Shown: one piece after another, positions 15,230 to 24,706 of the stretch
Layout: the number at the start of each line of letters is the position of its first letter
Numbering within the stretch: position 1 is the first letter of the stretch
Source of the DNA: an uncultured Clostridia bacterium
GTDB taxonomy: Bacteria > Bacillota > Clostridia > Christensenellales > Aristaeellaceae
NCBI GenBank assembly: GCA_947596085.1
Contig: CANQEW010000001.1
Span: 94,009-158,008, forward strand
Reading direction: 5' to 3'
Length of the DNA stretch: 64,000 nucleotides
The notes under the pieces: generated by a model
The model's input: the letters and a program-made list of their open reading frames with translations, nothing else
What the model was told of the DNA's origin: nothing
Database searches by the model: none
Program-made: the position numbers and the translations under genes

Positions 15230-16490
15230 AAAAATCTGCGATGCGATATTGAACGTCCTCCCCGGCATACAGCTGCGTGAGCGAAAGCGCTTCCTCGGTG
15301 TGATGGATGGCCGCGTTTTCGCAGTAGACGCTGTAAACGCCCTCCCGGGCAAGATCGTCCAGCGCGGCGGGATCGAACTCGTCCGCGATGTAGACGGGGA
15401 TGAGCTTCAAAAGAATCTCGGCACAGCCCGCGCTCGTGGAGTAGGCCGTAAGGTCGTTGATCGCGTCCCGGCACAGGCCATCCCGCGCGTCCAGGTGGGA
15501 CGTTCGCATCTCGCCGCCCGGGAGCGCGCGATAGTACCGGCCGTCCGATGGATCGCCGGGGTAGCCGCGCAGGCTGACGATGGCGTGCGCGCCGCGATAC
15601 CGCATCACGGCGGCGGGATAGACGGTCGCGCCCACGCGGTCGTAGAGGTTGAGTGCGTAGTCCGTCTCCCCCGCCGCGTCCAGGTTGCGCGCGAAGCCGT
15701 CGCAGCTTGAGATCGTGCCGATGGAGTAGCCGCTCGCCGTCAATCGCTCGGCCAGTTCGTCCGCGATGAAGGCGTTCTTCATCCAATAGAAGTCGATGAA
15801 GCTTTCGATTTCCTCCGACCGGGCGAAGGCGAGGTATTCGTCCGACACGCGCAGGCGGACGCGATTGCCGCCCAGCAGTTCGAGATTCACCTGCGCCGGG
15901 TCGTTGACGTAGGCGCAGACCGATTCACACCACGCGCGCAGCGCGTCGTTCTGGCGCGGGTCGAACTCAGCGGTCTGGGACGCGTCCTCACAGTGAAAGA
16001 TGCCGCTGTAGATTTCATAAACCGGCGCGAGGTAGAGCGAGCGGTCGCCGCTCCCCGCGACGCGCTCGAAGGCGCGGTACAGCGCCGCGTCCACTTCAAT
16101 CTCCTCGTTGGGGCGGAGGTTGAGGCTGCGCACGTTGACCACGCCGTCGAACTCCACGTCGTTGGAAAAGAGGCGATAGGCGTCCACGCAGGCCTCGGAA
16201 TAGAGGCGGACGAGCGCACCGCGCTCGGCGGCGGGAGAATCCGTCGTGCCCAGCGGATAGAGGAAGGTGAAGTCCCCCGCGCAGCTCGCCTCTCCGGAGG
16301 TTTCTGCCTCGATTTCGGCCCAGCCCGCCTCGACCGAGGAGCGGGAGTTCAGCGAAAAGACGATCAGACTCACGCCGAGGGCAAACAGAATCAGCGCGAG
16401 CGCCAGGCGCAGCTTTGTGTGCCTGGCGTTCAGTTCGATCTTTTGTACCGGCGGGACATAGGGCCGCTTGTCCCTGGCAGTGCGTCCCAA
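15228..16490 (-). CDS. Membrane-anchored extracytoplasmic protein, possibly ApbE-like
   Basis: The 420-residue product has a basic N-terminus, one transmembrane helix (about 27-48) and a large outside domain. I do not recognise it with certainty. The domain's order resembles that of FAD:protein FMN transferases (ApbE). An early region has VNVRSLNLRPNEEIEV, the middle has SIGTISSCDGFARNL, and a late GEMRTSHLDARDG is followed by INDLTAYSTSAGCAEI, like the ApbE H-x-DPRTG and alpha-helix segment. Key ApbE residues are not all recognisable. It starts at TTG 16490, directly abutting the oligopeptide ATPase stop, so it is probably translated from the transporter operon. Confidence 0.55.
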   Translation of the reverse strand: MGRTARDKRPYVPPVQKIELNARHTKLRLALALILFALGVSLIVFSLNSRSSVEAGWAEIEAETSGEASCAGDFTFLYPLGTTDSPAAERGALVRLYSEACVDAYRLFSNDVEFDGVVNVRSLNLRPNEEIEVDAALYRAFERVAGSGDRSLYLAPVYEIYSGIFHCEDASQTAEFDPRQNDALRAWCESVCAYVNDPAQVNLELLGGNRVRLRVSDEYLAFARSEEIESFIDFYWMKNAFIADELAERLTASGYSIGTISSCDGFARNLDAAGETDYALNLYDRVGATVYPAAVMRYRGAHAIVSLRGYPGDPSDGRYYRALPGGEMRTSHLDARDGLCRDAINDLTAYSTSAGCAEILLKLIPVYIADEFDPAALDDLAREGVYSVYCENAAIHHTEEALSLTQLYAGEDVQYRIADF

Positions 16491-17804
16491 TCAGATCACC
16501 GCCAGTATCAGCAGCAGGGCGAATATCAGCAGTATCACGCCGATGGTGATGAAGCCGATGACCGCGCCCTTCTTACACGCCTTATAGTTGCGGATGTGCC
16601 TGTGCTTCTTGAACAGCAGCGCGGCGATGATGCCGAGCACGGGCAGGAAGAAGGAGAGCACCGCATACCAAGCGCTGCCGGTATCGTGCACGGGCGCGCT
16701 CAGGAACTGCGCCTCCGCGGCGGCCTCGGTCGCGTCCGCATGTCCCTCCTGGACGTGCGCGCCGCCCTCGGCGATCTGGATGGGCTTGAGGGGCACGCCG
16801 CGCTCGCGAATGGCCTTGTACTCCTCGATCTCCTTCTTGTTGCCGTAGACATAGTGATCGTGGCCGATGCAGACGAACTCCGGCTTGTCCACGGAGTAGT
16901 CGTGCATGGAGGGATCGTAGATGTACTGCACCTTGTTCTTCTCCAGCTTCGGATCGGGGATCGGGATCGCCGAGATCAGCGAGTGGGTGTAGGGGTGCAG
17001 CGGATAGTCGAACAGCTCCTCCGCGTCCGCCACCTCCACGATGCGCCCCTTGTAGATCACGCCGATGCGATCCGAAATGAAGCGCACGATGGACAGGTCG
17101 TGGGCGATGAACAGGTAGGTGACCTGCTGCTCGCGCTGGAACTTCTTCAGAAGGTTCAACACCTGCGCGCGGATGGACACGTCCAGCGCAGAGATGGGCT
17201 CGTCGGCGACCACCAGCTCCGGCTCCATGACCATGGCGCGGGCCAGGCCGATGCGCTGGCGCTGGCCGCCGGAGAATTCGTGGGGATAGCGGGTCAGGTG
17301 CTCGGGCAGCAGACCCACCTCGTGGATCATGTTTTCGACCTTGCGTACGCGGTCCGCCTCGTTCTCGAACAGGTGGAAGTTGTACAGGCCCTCGGAGATG
17401 ATGTAGTCCACGGTGGCGCGCTCGTTCAGCGAGGCGGCGGGGTCCTGGAACACCATCTGCACGTTGCGGATGACCTCGCGATCCAGCGCGTGCGCGATCT
17501 TGCCGCTGATGCGCACGCCCTTGTACTGAATCTCGCCCGCGGCCAGCGGGTTCACGCGAATCACCGCGCGGCCGATGGTGGTCTTGCCCGAGCCGGATTC
17601 GCCCACCAGCGAGAAGGTCTCGCCCTTGTAGATGTCAAAGGAGGCGTCGGTGACGGCGCGCACGGCGCTGTCGCCCTTGCCGAAAGTGATGTCGATGTCC
17701 TTGATGGACAGAAGGATTTCCTTGCCGTTCTCCGCGATGGGCCCATGCTCCGGGAAGCGGGAGACGCGGCCGGCCGTTTTCGCATTCGTTGCAGTCACGT
17801 TCAT
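16491..17804 (-). CDS. oppF: Oligopeptide ABC transporter ATPase (OppF/AmiF type) with C-terminal membrane tail
   Basis: The 437-residue ATPase has Walker [10 protein letters not shown] near residue 70 and a Q-loop [13 protein letters not shown]. The signature is FSGGQRQR, Walker B is LVVADEP, the switch is IAHDLS, and the Opp C-terminal region [16 protein letters not shown] is present. It energises peptide import with OppD. After about residue 300 it departs from the family: an acidic linker is followed by two hydrophobic helices (about 377-400 and 415-437). A normal OppF ends near 320. The start is the ATG at 17804 after GAGGGGAG (GTG at 17807 also possible). It is the last ATPase of the operon. 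Confidence 0.9.
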   Translation of the reverse strand: MNVTATNAKTAGRVSRFPEHGPIAENGKEILLSIKDIDITFGKGDSAVRAVTDASFDIYKGETFSLVGESGSGKTTIGRAVIRVNPLAAGEIQYKGVRISGKIAHALDREVIRNVQMVFQDPAASLNERATVDYIISEGLYNFHLFENEADRVRKVENMIHEVGLLPEHLTRYPHEFSGGQRQRIGLARAMVMEPELVVADEPISALDVSIRAQVLNLLKKFQREQQVTYLFIAHDLSIVRFISDRIGVIYKGRIVEVADAEELFDYPLHPYTHSLISAIPIPDPKLEKNKVQYIYDPSMHDYSVDKPEFVCIGHDHYVYGNKKEIEEYKAIRERGVPLKPIQIAEGGAHVQEGHADATEAAAEAQFLSAPVHDTGSAWYAVLSFFLPVLGIIAALLFKKHRHIRNYKACKKGAVIGFITIGVILLIFALLLILAVI

Positions 17805-17814
17805 CACTCCCCTC

Positions 17815-19563
17815 TCAAATATTGAAGGCGGCCATCAGCTTCTCGTGGATGCCGCAGATGCCCTCGGGCTTTTCCACCTTGGGCGCGCGCGGGTCGAGCA
17901 GCCAAGTCTTCGCGTAGTGGGTCTCGGACACCTGGAACATCGGCGGCTCGGCGAGCGTGTCGATCTTCAGGCAGTAGGGATTGCGCGGCGCGAAGGCGTC
18001 GCCCACGATGGCATTGTACAGCGACGGCGGCGTGCCGGTGATGGAGTAGAGCTGCGTGTTTCGCTGCGCCAACTGTGGAAGCGAGGACAGCAGCGCCCAG
18101 GTGTAGGGATGCCGGGGATCGTAGAATACCTCCTCCACGGTGCCCAGCTCCACAATCTGGCCCGCGTAGAGCACCGCGACGCGGTCGGCGATGTTCGCCA
18201 CCACGCCCAGGTCGTGCGTGATGAACACGGTGGTGAAGTTGAACTCCTTCTGCAGATCCTTTATCAGCTGCAATATCTGCGCCTGGATGGTCACGTCCAG
18301 CGCCGTGGTCGGTTCGTCGCAGATCAGAATCTTCGGCTGGCACGACAGGGCGATGGCGATGACGATCCTCTGGCGCATGCCGCCCGAATATTGGAACGGA
18401 TAGTCGTCGAAGCGCTGCTCCGCCTTCGGGATGCCCACCTTGTGCATCAGCTCCAGCGCGCGCTTGCGGGCCTCCACCTCGGAGCAGCCCTGGTGCTTGA
18501 TGATGACGCTGGTGATCTGCTTGCCGATGGTGATAATCGGGTTCAGCGAGGTCATCGGGTCCTGGAACACGGTGGCGATCCTGCGGCCGCGAATCTGCAT
18601 CCAGTCCTGATTGTACTTGACGCTGGCGAGGTTGAGCACGCAGGTGCCGTGCAGCTTGTCGCTCGTCTCGTCCAGGTAGCGCACGCGGAAGGCCACAGTG
18701 TCGAACACCTTGTTGCGCTGCGTCTCGTCGTCCAGATCCACGCCCATCTGCATGGCCTTCTTGAGCGCGGCGAGCAGCCTGTGGGTCAGCTGCACGCGCT
18801 TGATCAGCGGGTAGCGGCCCACGGAGAGGCGAATCTCCTTGCCCAGTATCTCGTTGCGCGCGCGGGTCTTTTCGCTGATCTCGCCGCGAATCTGCTGGGC
18901 ATAGCGCGCCTTGAGCTCGGCCATCTCGCGCTTGTAGCGCTCGGTGGCGGCGGCGTCGCGCGCGGCCTCGGCCTTGTGCTTCCGCTCCGCCTCCACCTGC
19001 GCGGCCTGCGCGGCCTTGATGCGCGCGTCAAACTCCTTCAGCCTGCGGTCGGCATCGCGCACGCGGTCGCGCTCCTTGCGGGGGTCGTAGGTCTGGCGCT
19101 CGTTGAACAGCGTGGTGCGCGCGTCGCGCAGCGCCTTGATTTCGGCCTCGGCCCTGGCGCGCTCCTCGTCGCTCAGGCTGCCCGCGCGCGCACGCTCGGC
19201 CTCGAGCTCGGTCATTTTGCGGTAGGTCTCCGCGCCCAGCTCCAGCTTGGAGAGCGCGTTGAGCCGCGAGAGCGTGCCCTTCATCAGCTGCCGCGCGCCG
19301 GGGGTGAGCGTAACGTGGGTGTCGGCCAGAGACGGGTCGTTGAAGATGATCTCGCCCTGGTCGATGAAGCCGTTGGAATCCAGCATGCCGGCGAAGGTCT
19401 TGGTGAACACCGACTTGCCGCTGCCGGATTCGCCCACGATGGCGATGGATTCATTTTCGTAGATGTCCAGCGATATGCCGCGAATGGCGGTCAGCACGCG
19501 GCCGCGCACGCGGAACTTCACGTAGAGATCCTTGACGGAGAGCAAAACCTTCTTATCTTCCAT
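17815..19563 (-). CDS. oppD: Oligopeptide ABC transporter ATPase (OppD/AmiE type) with large coiled-coil insertion
   Basis: The 582-residue ATPase has Walker A GESGSGKS at 44-51, the Q-loop [10 protein letters not shown] near 333, the signature YSGGMRQR near 392, Walker B ILICDEP near 412 and the Opp C-terminal [12 protein letters not shown]. Between Walker A and the Q-loop, where the family has about 50 residues, there are about 285. Roughly residues 105-250 are strongly charged and helical, rich in Ala, Glu, Arg and Lys (for example [18 protein letters not shown]). The reading frame stays open and codon use is like the neighbours', so this is a real insertion and not an error. Total length is some 250 residues above a normal OppD. 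Confidence 0.92.
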   Translation of the reverse strand: MEDKKVLLSVKDLYVKFRVRGRVLTAIRGISLDIYENESIAIVGESGSGKSVFTKTFAGMLDSNGFIDQGEIIFNDPSLADTHVTLTPGARQLMKGTLSRLNALSKLELGAETYRKMTELEAERARAGSLSDEERARAEAEIKALRDARTTLFNERQTYDPRKERDRVRDADRRLKEFDARIKAAQAAQVEAERKHKAEAARDAAATERYKREMAELKARYAQQIRGEISEKTRARNEILGKEIRLSVGRYPLIKRVQLTHRLLAALKKAMQMGVDLDDETQRNKVFDTVAFRVRYLDETSDKLHGTCVLNLASVKYNQDWMQIRGRRIATVFQDPMTSLNPIITIGKQITSVIIKHQGCSEVEARKRALELMHKVGIPKAEQRFDDYPFQYSGGMRQRIVIAIALSCQPKILICDEPTTALDVTIQAQILQLIKDLQKEFNFTTVFITHDLGVVANIADRVAVLYAGQIVELGTVEEVFYDPRHPYTWALLSSLPQLAQRNTQLYSITGTPPSLYNAIVGDAFAPRNPYCLKIDTLAEPPMFQVSETHYAKTWLLDPRAPKVEKPEGICGIHEKLMAAFNI

Positions 19564-19575
19564 GATTTACCCTCC

Positions 19576-20538
19576 TCACATGTGCGTCCGGGGATCGGAC
19601 GCGTCGCCCAGGTTCTGGCCCACCACGTAGAGCACCACGGTGATGATCGACGCGATGGCGACGGGGCTCCAGAATTCCATCTCCCAGCCGGGCGTGACCA
19701 TGGCGCTCTCGGCCGAGTAGATCAGCCGTCCCAGCGACATGTCGCTCATGCCCAGGCCGATGTAGGACAAGAAGACCTCGTAGGAGATGTAGGAGGGAAT
19801 CTCGGTGGCCAGCAGGGTCACGATGACGCTGGTCATGAAGGGCAGGATGTTCTTCATGGCGATCTTAAAGGTGGAGGTGCCCAGGCACTTGGAGGCCAGG
19901 TTGTACTCCCGGTCGCGGATGATGACCACCTGCGTGCGGATGAAGTAGGCGATGAACAGCCAGCCGATGACGGTCAGCGCGAACACCATCGTCCAGAAGG
20001 TCGGGGCGAACAGCATGGCCATCACCGCGATCAGCAGAATCTGCGGGATGTTGCCGATGATGTTGTAGACCTCCGTCATAAACAGATCCACGCGCTTGGA
20101 GAAGCCCCAGATGGAGCCGATGATCACGCCCACGGTCATGTTGATCGCGCCGCAGACCAGCGCCAGCGAGATCGAGATGCGCGAGCCGTTCCAGATGGCG
20201 TCGAAGGTGGACTCGCCGGACGCGCCCGCGCCCAGAATCCACTGCAAATCCTTGCCGAAGTAGGCCATCGCCTCCGACGGGGAGAGGTGCTTGGACGCCG
20301 GGTCCATCAGGTTGGCGAAGGGATCATAGGCCACCACCGTGGGATAGACGTAGGCGAAGATAATCAGGAATGCCAGCAGCGCCAGCACAAAGATATTGAT
20401 CTTCTTGCGGAAGAACACGCGGAACACCGATCTCCAATAGGAATAGCGCGGCGCGACGATCTTTTCGGATTCCAGCGCGCTGTGATCCACGTGAGAGAAC
20501 AATTCCTGTTCCGAAAGGCCGAATTTTTCCAAATCCAT
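19576..20538 (-). CDS. oppC: Oligopeptide ABC transporter permease (OppC/AmiD type)
   Basis: The 320-residue permease has an N-terminal OppC leader region, a first membrane helix near 45-65 and five more. The inner-membrane EAA loop comes near residue 215 (REYNLASKCLGTSTFKIAMKN), where it docks on the ATPases. The family segment SYIGLGMSDMSLGRLIYSA follows near 265. I start at ATG 20538 after AGGTGAGGTG; an in-frame GTG at 20547 would overlap the end of the upstream permease gene's spacer. It pairs with OppB to form the channel. Confidence 0.92.
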   Translation of the reverse strand: MDLEKFGLSEQELFSHVDHSALESEKIVAPRYSYWRSVFRVFFRKKINIFVLALLAFLIIFAYVYPTVVAYDPFANLMDPASKHLSPSEAMAYFGKDLQWILGAGASGESTFDAIWNGSRISISLALVCGAINMTVGVIIGSIWGFSKRVDLFMTEVYNIIGNIPQILLIAVMAMLFAPTFWTMVFALTVIGWLFIAYFIRTQVVIIRDREYNLASKCLGTSTFKIAMKNILPFMTSVIVTLLATEIPSYISYEVFLSYIGLGMSDMSLGRLIYSAESAMVTPGWEMEFWSPVAIASIITVVLYVVGQNLGDASDPRTHM

Positions 20539-20548
20539 ACTGCTCACC

Positions 20549-22141
20549 TCACCTGTCTTTGGTCGTAAAGGAGATGCGCGGATCGACCGCGGCCATCAGC
20601 ACGTCGCCCAATATGATGGACAGCACGCTCAGCACCGCGTAGAACAGCGTCACGCCCACGATTACGCCGTTGTCGTATCGGTTGATCGCCTGCGTCAGCA
20701 GGTTGCCCGCGCCGGGAACGACGTACACGCGCTCGGTGATGATCGCGCCGGTCATCGCGCCCAGTACGCTGCTGGGGATGCCGTGGACGATGGGTATAAG
20801 CGCGTTCTTCCAGACGTGTCGGGTGAAGATTTCGCCCTCGCTCAGGCCGCCCGAGCGGGCGAACTTCACGTAGTCGGAATTCATCTGGTCAATCATATAG
20901 CGGCGCATCCACTTCATCAGGTTCGCGATGGAGGGCAGCGCCAGGGAAACGATGGGGAGCACGTACATGAGCTTGCCGTTGGAGTCCATATCGAACAGCG
21001 TCGGCAGGCCCGCCTTTCCGCCGATGGCCTTGAACAGGAAGATGTAGGCCAGGCTGGGAACGGCGATGATGAACATGATGTAGATGGTGCCGATTTTATC
21101 GAGCAGCCTGTCCTTGCGCAGCGCCATGACCAGGCCGACGGGCAGGCCCAGCACGTAGGACAGGATGGTGGATATGATGCCGATCACAAAGGAATACCCG
21201 AGCTTGGACATGCCCTTTTTGTGGGTATTCACATTGGTATAGTCGTCTGTAAACCACTGGGCGTTGGATGCGGTGGCGTTCAGGGAGCCCTGAACGTAGG
21301 TGGCGGTGTGCAAATCGTCCGCGCGATTCTCCGTCACGCCGGTGGGATAGGTCACGCTGGAGAGCACGTAGGCGCCCTGGGATTCCGTCATCGTGGTGAA
21401 CACGTCCACGCCGCGGTTGACGGTGTAGGATTCGCCCAGGTTCAGCGTGAGCAGATTCTGATGAATGAAGGGGAACTTGTTATCAAAGTACAGCAGATAC
21501 TTGTGGAACGTGCCGTTGCCGATGATGGCGGGAGAGAACACCTTCTTCGCCTCGCCCTCCGGATTCTTGGTCGGATCGTAGAGCGTGAAGCTCAGGCCGC
21601 GCTTGCCCATGTCCACGTAGTCCGGCACGTAGTGAATGTTGTCCACGAAGAACATCTTCGTGAAATAGGTGAAGGCCCGCTGGATGAGCGGGATGTCCCG
21701 AGTGGCGTAGAGCTGGGGCTGACCGCCGTCGCGAAGCTGTCCATTGCGCTTCGCGTCCGCGTCCAGGCGCTCCACGGTGTAGCCCTGAGACTGGTAATAC
21801 TGGGTAAATTTCTCCACATATTCGGCGGTGACTTCGGAGTCCTTTTCCGCGGTGCGGCCGATCTGCACGGCGGCGGCGCGGGTCTCCTCGTCAATCTCGC
21901 CCTTGAGCGCGAGCTCGTTGATATAGTCCGCGTAGGGCACATAGTCCAGATAGCCGAAGTCCTCCCAGCGGGACTGCTGATAGGTGACGCGGTTGTTGCT
22001 GGCGGTGTGGTTGAAGTTGGGATCGCCGGAGAAGATCTTTCCCCTGTCCAGGATGGAGTAGATCAGCACCATGACGATCAGCACCACGCAGATGATGGAC
22101 ACCACGCCGTGCAGCAGACGTTTGACGATATACTTTCCCAT
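20549..22141 (-). CDS. oppB: Oligopeptide ABC transporter permease (OppB/AmiC type) with large external domain
   Basis: The 530-residue permease has a first membrane helix at about 8-30. About 285 external residues follow before helix 2 near 318. The permease core then has the EAA loop near residue 435 (DYVKFARSGGLSEGEIFTRH) and the closing LGDVLMAAVDPRISF. Plain OppB proteins have about 310 residues; the extracellular insertion is like that of streptococcal AmiC. Together with the order binding protein-B-C-D-F this fits an Ami-type importer. A strong hairpin (22175-22201) separates it from the binding-protein gene. Confidence 0.92.
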   Translation of the reverse strand: MGKYIVKRLLHGVVSIICVVLIVMVLIYSILDRGKIFSGDPNFNHTASNNRVTYQQSRWEDFGYLDYVPYADYINELALKGEIDEETRAAAVQIGRTAEKDSEVTAEYVEKFTQYYQSQGYTVERLDADAKRNGQLRDGGQPQLYATRDIPLIQRAFTYFTKMFFVDNIHYVPDYVDMGKRGLSFTLYDPTKNPEGEAKKVFSPAIIGNGTFHKYLLYFDNKFPFIHQNLLTLNLGESYTVNRGVDVFTTMTESQGAYVLSSVTYPTGVTENRADDLHTATYVQGSLNATASNAQWFTDDYTNVNTHKKGMSKLGYSFVIGIISTILSYVLGLPVGLVMALRKDRLLDKIGTIYIMFIIAVPSLAYIFLFKAIGGKAGLPTLFDMDSNGKLMYVLPIVSLALPSIANLMKWMRRYMIDQMNSDYVKFARSGGLSEGEIFTRHVWKNALIPIVHGIPSSVLGAMTGAIITERVYVVPGAGNLLTQAINRYDNGVIVGVTLFYAVLSVLSIILGDVLMAAVDPRISFTTKDR

Positions 22142-22174
22142 GTGCCTGACCTCGCTCTGCTAAAATTATGGAGA

Positions 22175-22201
22175 GAGGGGGTGGGGAACCCCCACCCCCT
22201 C
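22175..22201. terminator. Intercistronic hairpin between oppA and oppB
   Basis: Twelve perfect, mostly G-C pairs (22175-22186 with 22190-22201) close a three-base loop in the gap between the binding-protein gene and the first permease gene. No strong U-run follows on the minus strand, so partial termination or mRNA 3'-end protection is more likely than a full stop. Confidence 0.65.
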
Positions 22202-22237
22202 GTGAGCCTTTTGTTTATCGCGAAGGGTCAGCTCAAA

Positions 22238-24403
22238 TTAGAACAGACCGATGTTCTTGCACATGTAGCCGTAAGCCTGAATGGTATCCAGATAGGACTG
22301 GGCGTCGCCGTAGTCCGGGCCCCAGCCGGAGCCGGTGGAGAAGTCGAAGTTCGCCTCGTCGCCGTAGGAGAAGCGGTAGACCGCTCCCTCCTCGTCGGTG
22401 TCCTTGTCGAAGGCGATCAGGTTCACGATGACCTTGCCCTCGAGGGAAGCCTCGATGCTCTGCTTGGTCACGTTGGCCTGGTTGGTGGAGATCTCCGAAT
22501 AGGAGCCGTAGGGGTAATCGACGTAGATCGGCTGCTCCGCGGAGACCTCGACGCCCTGCTCCGCCAGCTCGGCGATGGCCTGCTCGAGCTCGGCCTTGGC
22601 GTTCTCGGCGCTATACCAGCCGTCGAAGCCGTCGCCGGAGCCCGCGCCGCTGTCGCCCTCGGGATCCCAAACCTTCAGCGCCACACCGTCCGCGTCCAGC
22701 TGCGCCTGCTCGATCACGCCGTAGGCGGTGCCGGCCGGGAAGGTGACGTCCTCGCCGTTGATGGACACGGTGGTCTCGGCGGAGAGGAACTGGAAGGTGC
22801 CGGGGGTGTAGGAGTTGCGGATGGCGGCGTTCTTGAGCTCCTCGCCCACGCGGGTGGCGTTCCAGGCGCCGCGATCCAGACCCATGGCCAGCGCCAGGCG
22901 GAAGTGCTTGTTCAGCATCGCGGCGGTGGTGCGGTCGATCTCCTCCTGGGTCTTCGGGGAGACGCCCACATCGGGGTTGTCAAAGTTGGCCCAGGTGCCG
23001 CGATGGACGTTCATCCAGCCGCAGAAGGTGGTGCCGTCGCAGGGGGTGATGTAGCCGTAGAGCTCGAAGTAGGTCTTGTCCTGGCCCTCGGGCTTCTCGG
23101 TCTTCATCAGCTCCAGAGCGGAGGAGTTCATGCCGCAGCCGGAGATGGTGCCCGCCTTGTTCTCGTTGTAGGAGCGCAGCACGTCGCTGCCGTCGTTGTA
23201 GCTGTACTCGAGGGAGTGGATGTTCATGGCATCCGCGTTCCAGTAGGTCGGGTTCGCCTCGTAGCGGGTGGTATTCTGCGCGGTGTAGTTGGTGATCAGG
23301 AACGGGCCGCAGTAGGCGATGTTGGCGGGCGTCTTGCCGAAGTCGCCGGGGGTGTAGGTCTCGCCCTCGCAGCCGAAGGTGCCGCCCTGAGAGCGGTAGA
23401 AGTCGCGGTTCAGCGGCGCGAAGCAGCCGTAGCCCAGCATGGTGGTGAAGGGAGCGAACGGCGCCTCAAGGGTGTACTCGAGGGTGTAGTCGTCGATGGC
23501 CTTCACGCCGATCTGGGTGTAGTCGGTGATCTCGCCGTTCAGATAGGCGGTGAAGTTGAGCAGGCCGCAGCCGTCGGTGTTGGTCAGCAGATAGCCCAGC
23601 GCGTCGGAGTTGTCGAGCAGGTGCTCCATGGAGGCGACCCAGTCATCGGCGGTGACTTCGCCGATCTCGGTGCCCTGCTGATCGACCCACTTCACGCCCT
23701 GGCGCAGGTGGAAGGTGTAGACGGTGCCGTCCTCGGAGACTTCGTAGCTCTCCGCGATGCCCGGCTGCTGCACGCCCTTGGCGTCGTACTCCAGCAGGTT
23801 GTCGTAGGTGCCGGAGATGAACATGGAGTCGGAGGTGTAGGACGTGGCAATGGTGTCCCAGATGTTGACATTGTAGGGACTGGATTCCACGTAGGAGTCG
23901 GACAGGGTGTAGCCCTTGCCGGTCAAGTAGTCCTTGGCGGCGGCGATGTACTGATCGGCGGTCTCCGCCTCGCTCCAGAGGGCCAGCAGGCTGGCGCGAT
24001 CCTCGGCGGTGATCAGCTCGTTGGTCACAACCAGGGTGTGATAGCGATACTCGTCCAGGCCCCAGAGGATCGTGTCGGCGTTGGTGTGCACCGCGCGGCG
24101 GCTCATGGCGTAGTTGCCGCCGTTGGAGATGTTCGGCAGGAAGGCGCCGGACTCCAGCAGCTTGGCCTCGGCCAGGGCCATCTTGGCCATGCGCAGGTTG
24201 CCGGTCTCGGCCTTCGCCTCGTCATAGGCGGCGGCGAAGTCGCCCAGTACGTAGTCATAAATGACCTCGCTGGCCTCGTCGTGATCCATCTCTGCGATGG
24301 CGGCGAGATCCGGGACCTCGACCGCTTCCTCAGCGAAAGCGGCGACGCCCAGGCACATGACGAGCGCCAGGAGCATTGCAAGAAGTTTCTTCGCGTTGTT
24401 CAT
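22238..24403 (-). CDS. oppA: Oligopeptide-binding protein (SBP family 5)
   Basis: The 721-residue extracellular solute-binding protein has a signal peptide at 1-25 (MNNAKKLLAMLLALVMCLGV, then AAFA/EE). The type 5 binding-protein body follows: ESYEVSEDGTVYTFHLRQGVKW, DDWVASMEHLL, YTLEYTLEAPFAPF, and FRLALAMGLDRGAWN. It captures peptides and delivers them to OppBC. At 721 residues it is longer than the usual 540-600. There is no lipobox (the Cys is in LVMC, followed by LGVAAFA), so lipid anchoring is not predicted. It has its own promoter and a structured leader of about 175 bases. Confidence 0.93.
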   Translation of the reverse strand: MNNAKKLLAMLLALVMCLGVAAFAEEAVEVPDLAAIAEMDHDEASEVIYDYVLGDFAAAYDEAKAETGNLRMAKMALAEAKLLESGAFLPNISNGGNYAMSRRAVHTNADTILWGLDEYRYHTLVVTNELITAEDRASLLALWSEAETADQYIAAAKDYLTGKGYTLSDSYVESSPYNVNIWDTIATSYTSDSMFISGTYDNLLEYDAKGVQQPGIAESYEVSEDGTVYTFHLRQGVKWVDQQGTEIGEVTADDWVASMEHLLDNSDALGYLLTNTDGCGLLNFTAYLNGEITDYTQIGVKAIDDYTLEYTLEAPFAPFTTMLGYGCFAPLNRDFYRSQGGTFGCEGETYTPGDFGKTPANIAYCGPFLITNYTAQNTTRYEANPTYWNADAMNIHSLEYSYNDGSDVLRSYNENKAGTISGCGMNSSALELMKTEKPEGQDKTYFELYGYITPCDGTTFCGWMNVHRGTWANFDNPDVGVSPKTQEEIDRTTAAMLNKHFRLALAMGLDRGAWNATRVGEELKNAAIRNSYTPGTFQFLSAETTVSINGEDVTFPAGTAYGVIEQAQLDADGVALKVWDPEGDSGAGSGDGFDGWYSAENAKAELEQAIAELAEQGVEVSAEQPIYVDYPYGSYSEISTNQANVTKQSIEASLEGKVIVNLIAFDKDTDEEGAVYRFSYGDEANFDFSTGSGWGPDYGDAQSYLDTIQAYGYMCKNIGLF

Positions 24404-24484
24404 GGATGTTTGACCTCCTTCTCAAAATACCAACATGGATATTGAACAGGGGCGCGCCCGCCCCGAGTTCGTGAAGTTGTTTTT

Positions 24485-24523
24485 GCTTGCATCTTTGATG
24501 CAAGCAAGTGGGCCGGCCCACTT
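24485..24523 (-). promoter_or_regulatory. Tandem palindromes in the oppA leader
   Basis: An 18-base perfect palindrome AAGTGGGCCGGCCCACTT (24506-24523) abuts a perfect 9-bp hairpin with a three-base loop (24485-24505). Both lie within the predicted oppA 5' leader, about 80 bases before the start codon. They could be RNA control elements, or a DNA operator. Confidence 0.55.
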
Positions 24524-24586
24524 GAAAATTTTTTACGCAGACAGCCGCTTTTTCGCGGGAATTCGGCTGAAAAACGCCTAATATAT

Positions 24587-24615
24587 ATTTTAACCCATAT
24601 ACGCGATTATGTCAA
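24587..24615 (-). promoter_or_regulatory. SigA promoter of the oligopeptide transporter operon
   Basis: On the minus strand TTGACA (24615-24610) and TAAAAT (24592-24587) are separated by 17 bases, predicting a start near 24580. Confidence 0.85.
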
Positions 24616-24706
24616 TCAAAGTTTACGTGTTTCAAAATATATTTTCGGAAATGAAAAATATTTTGGCAGATATTGAAGGAATCGGCGAACATTGCCATGC
24701 GTTCGC

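Larger units (their letters stand above)
24404..24706. other. oppA leader and promoter region
   Basis: No gene is present. The gap holds the oppA promoter (24587-24615), two tandem hairpins (24485-24523) and the end of the upstream LysR gene's unit. Confidence 0.6.

Noticed and set aside
17632..24445. Very long open frames (up to 1220 codons) on the plus strand opposite the oligopeptide transporter genes
   Set aside because: They are mirror images of real genes, created by GC-rich third positions. They lack ribosome sites and recognisable domains, and the minus-strand genes there match known families end to end.
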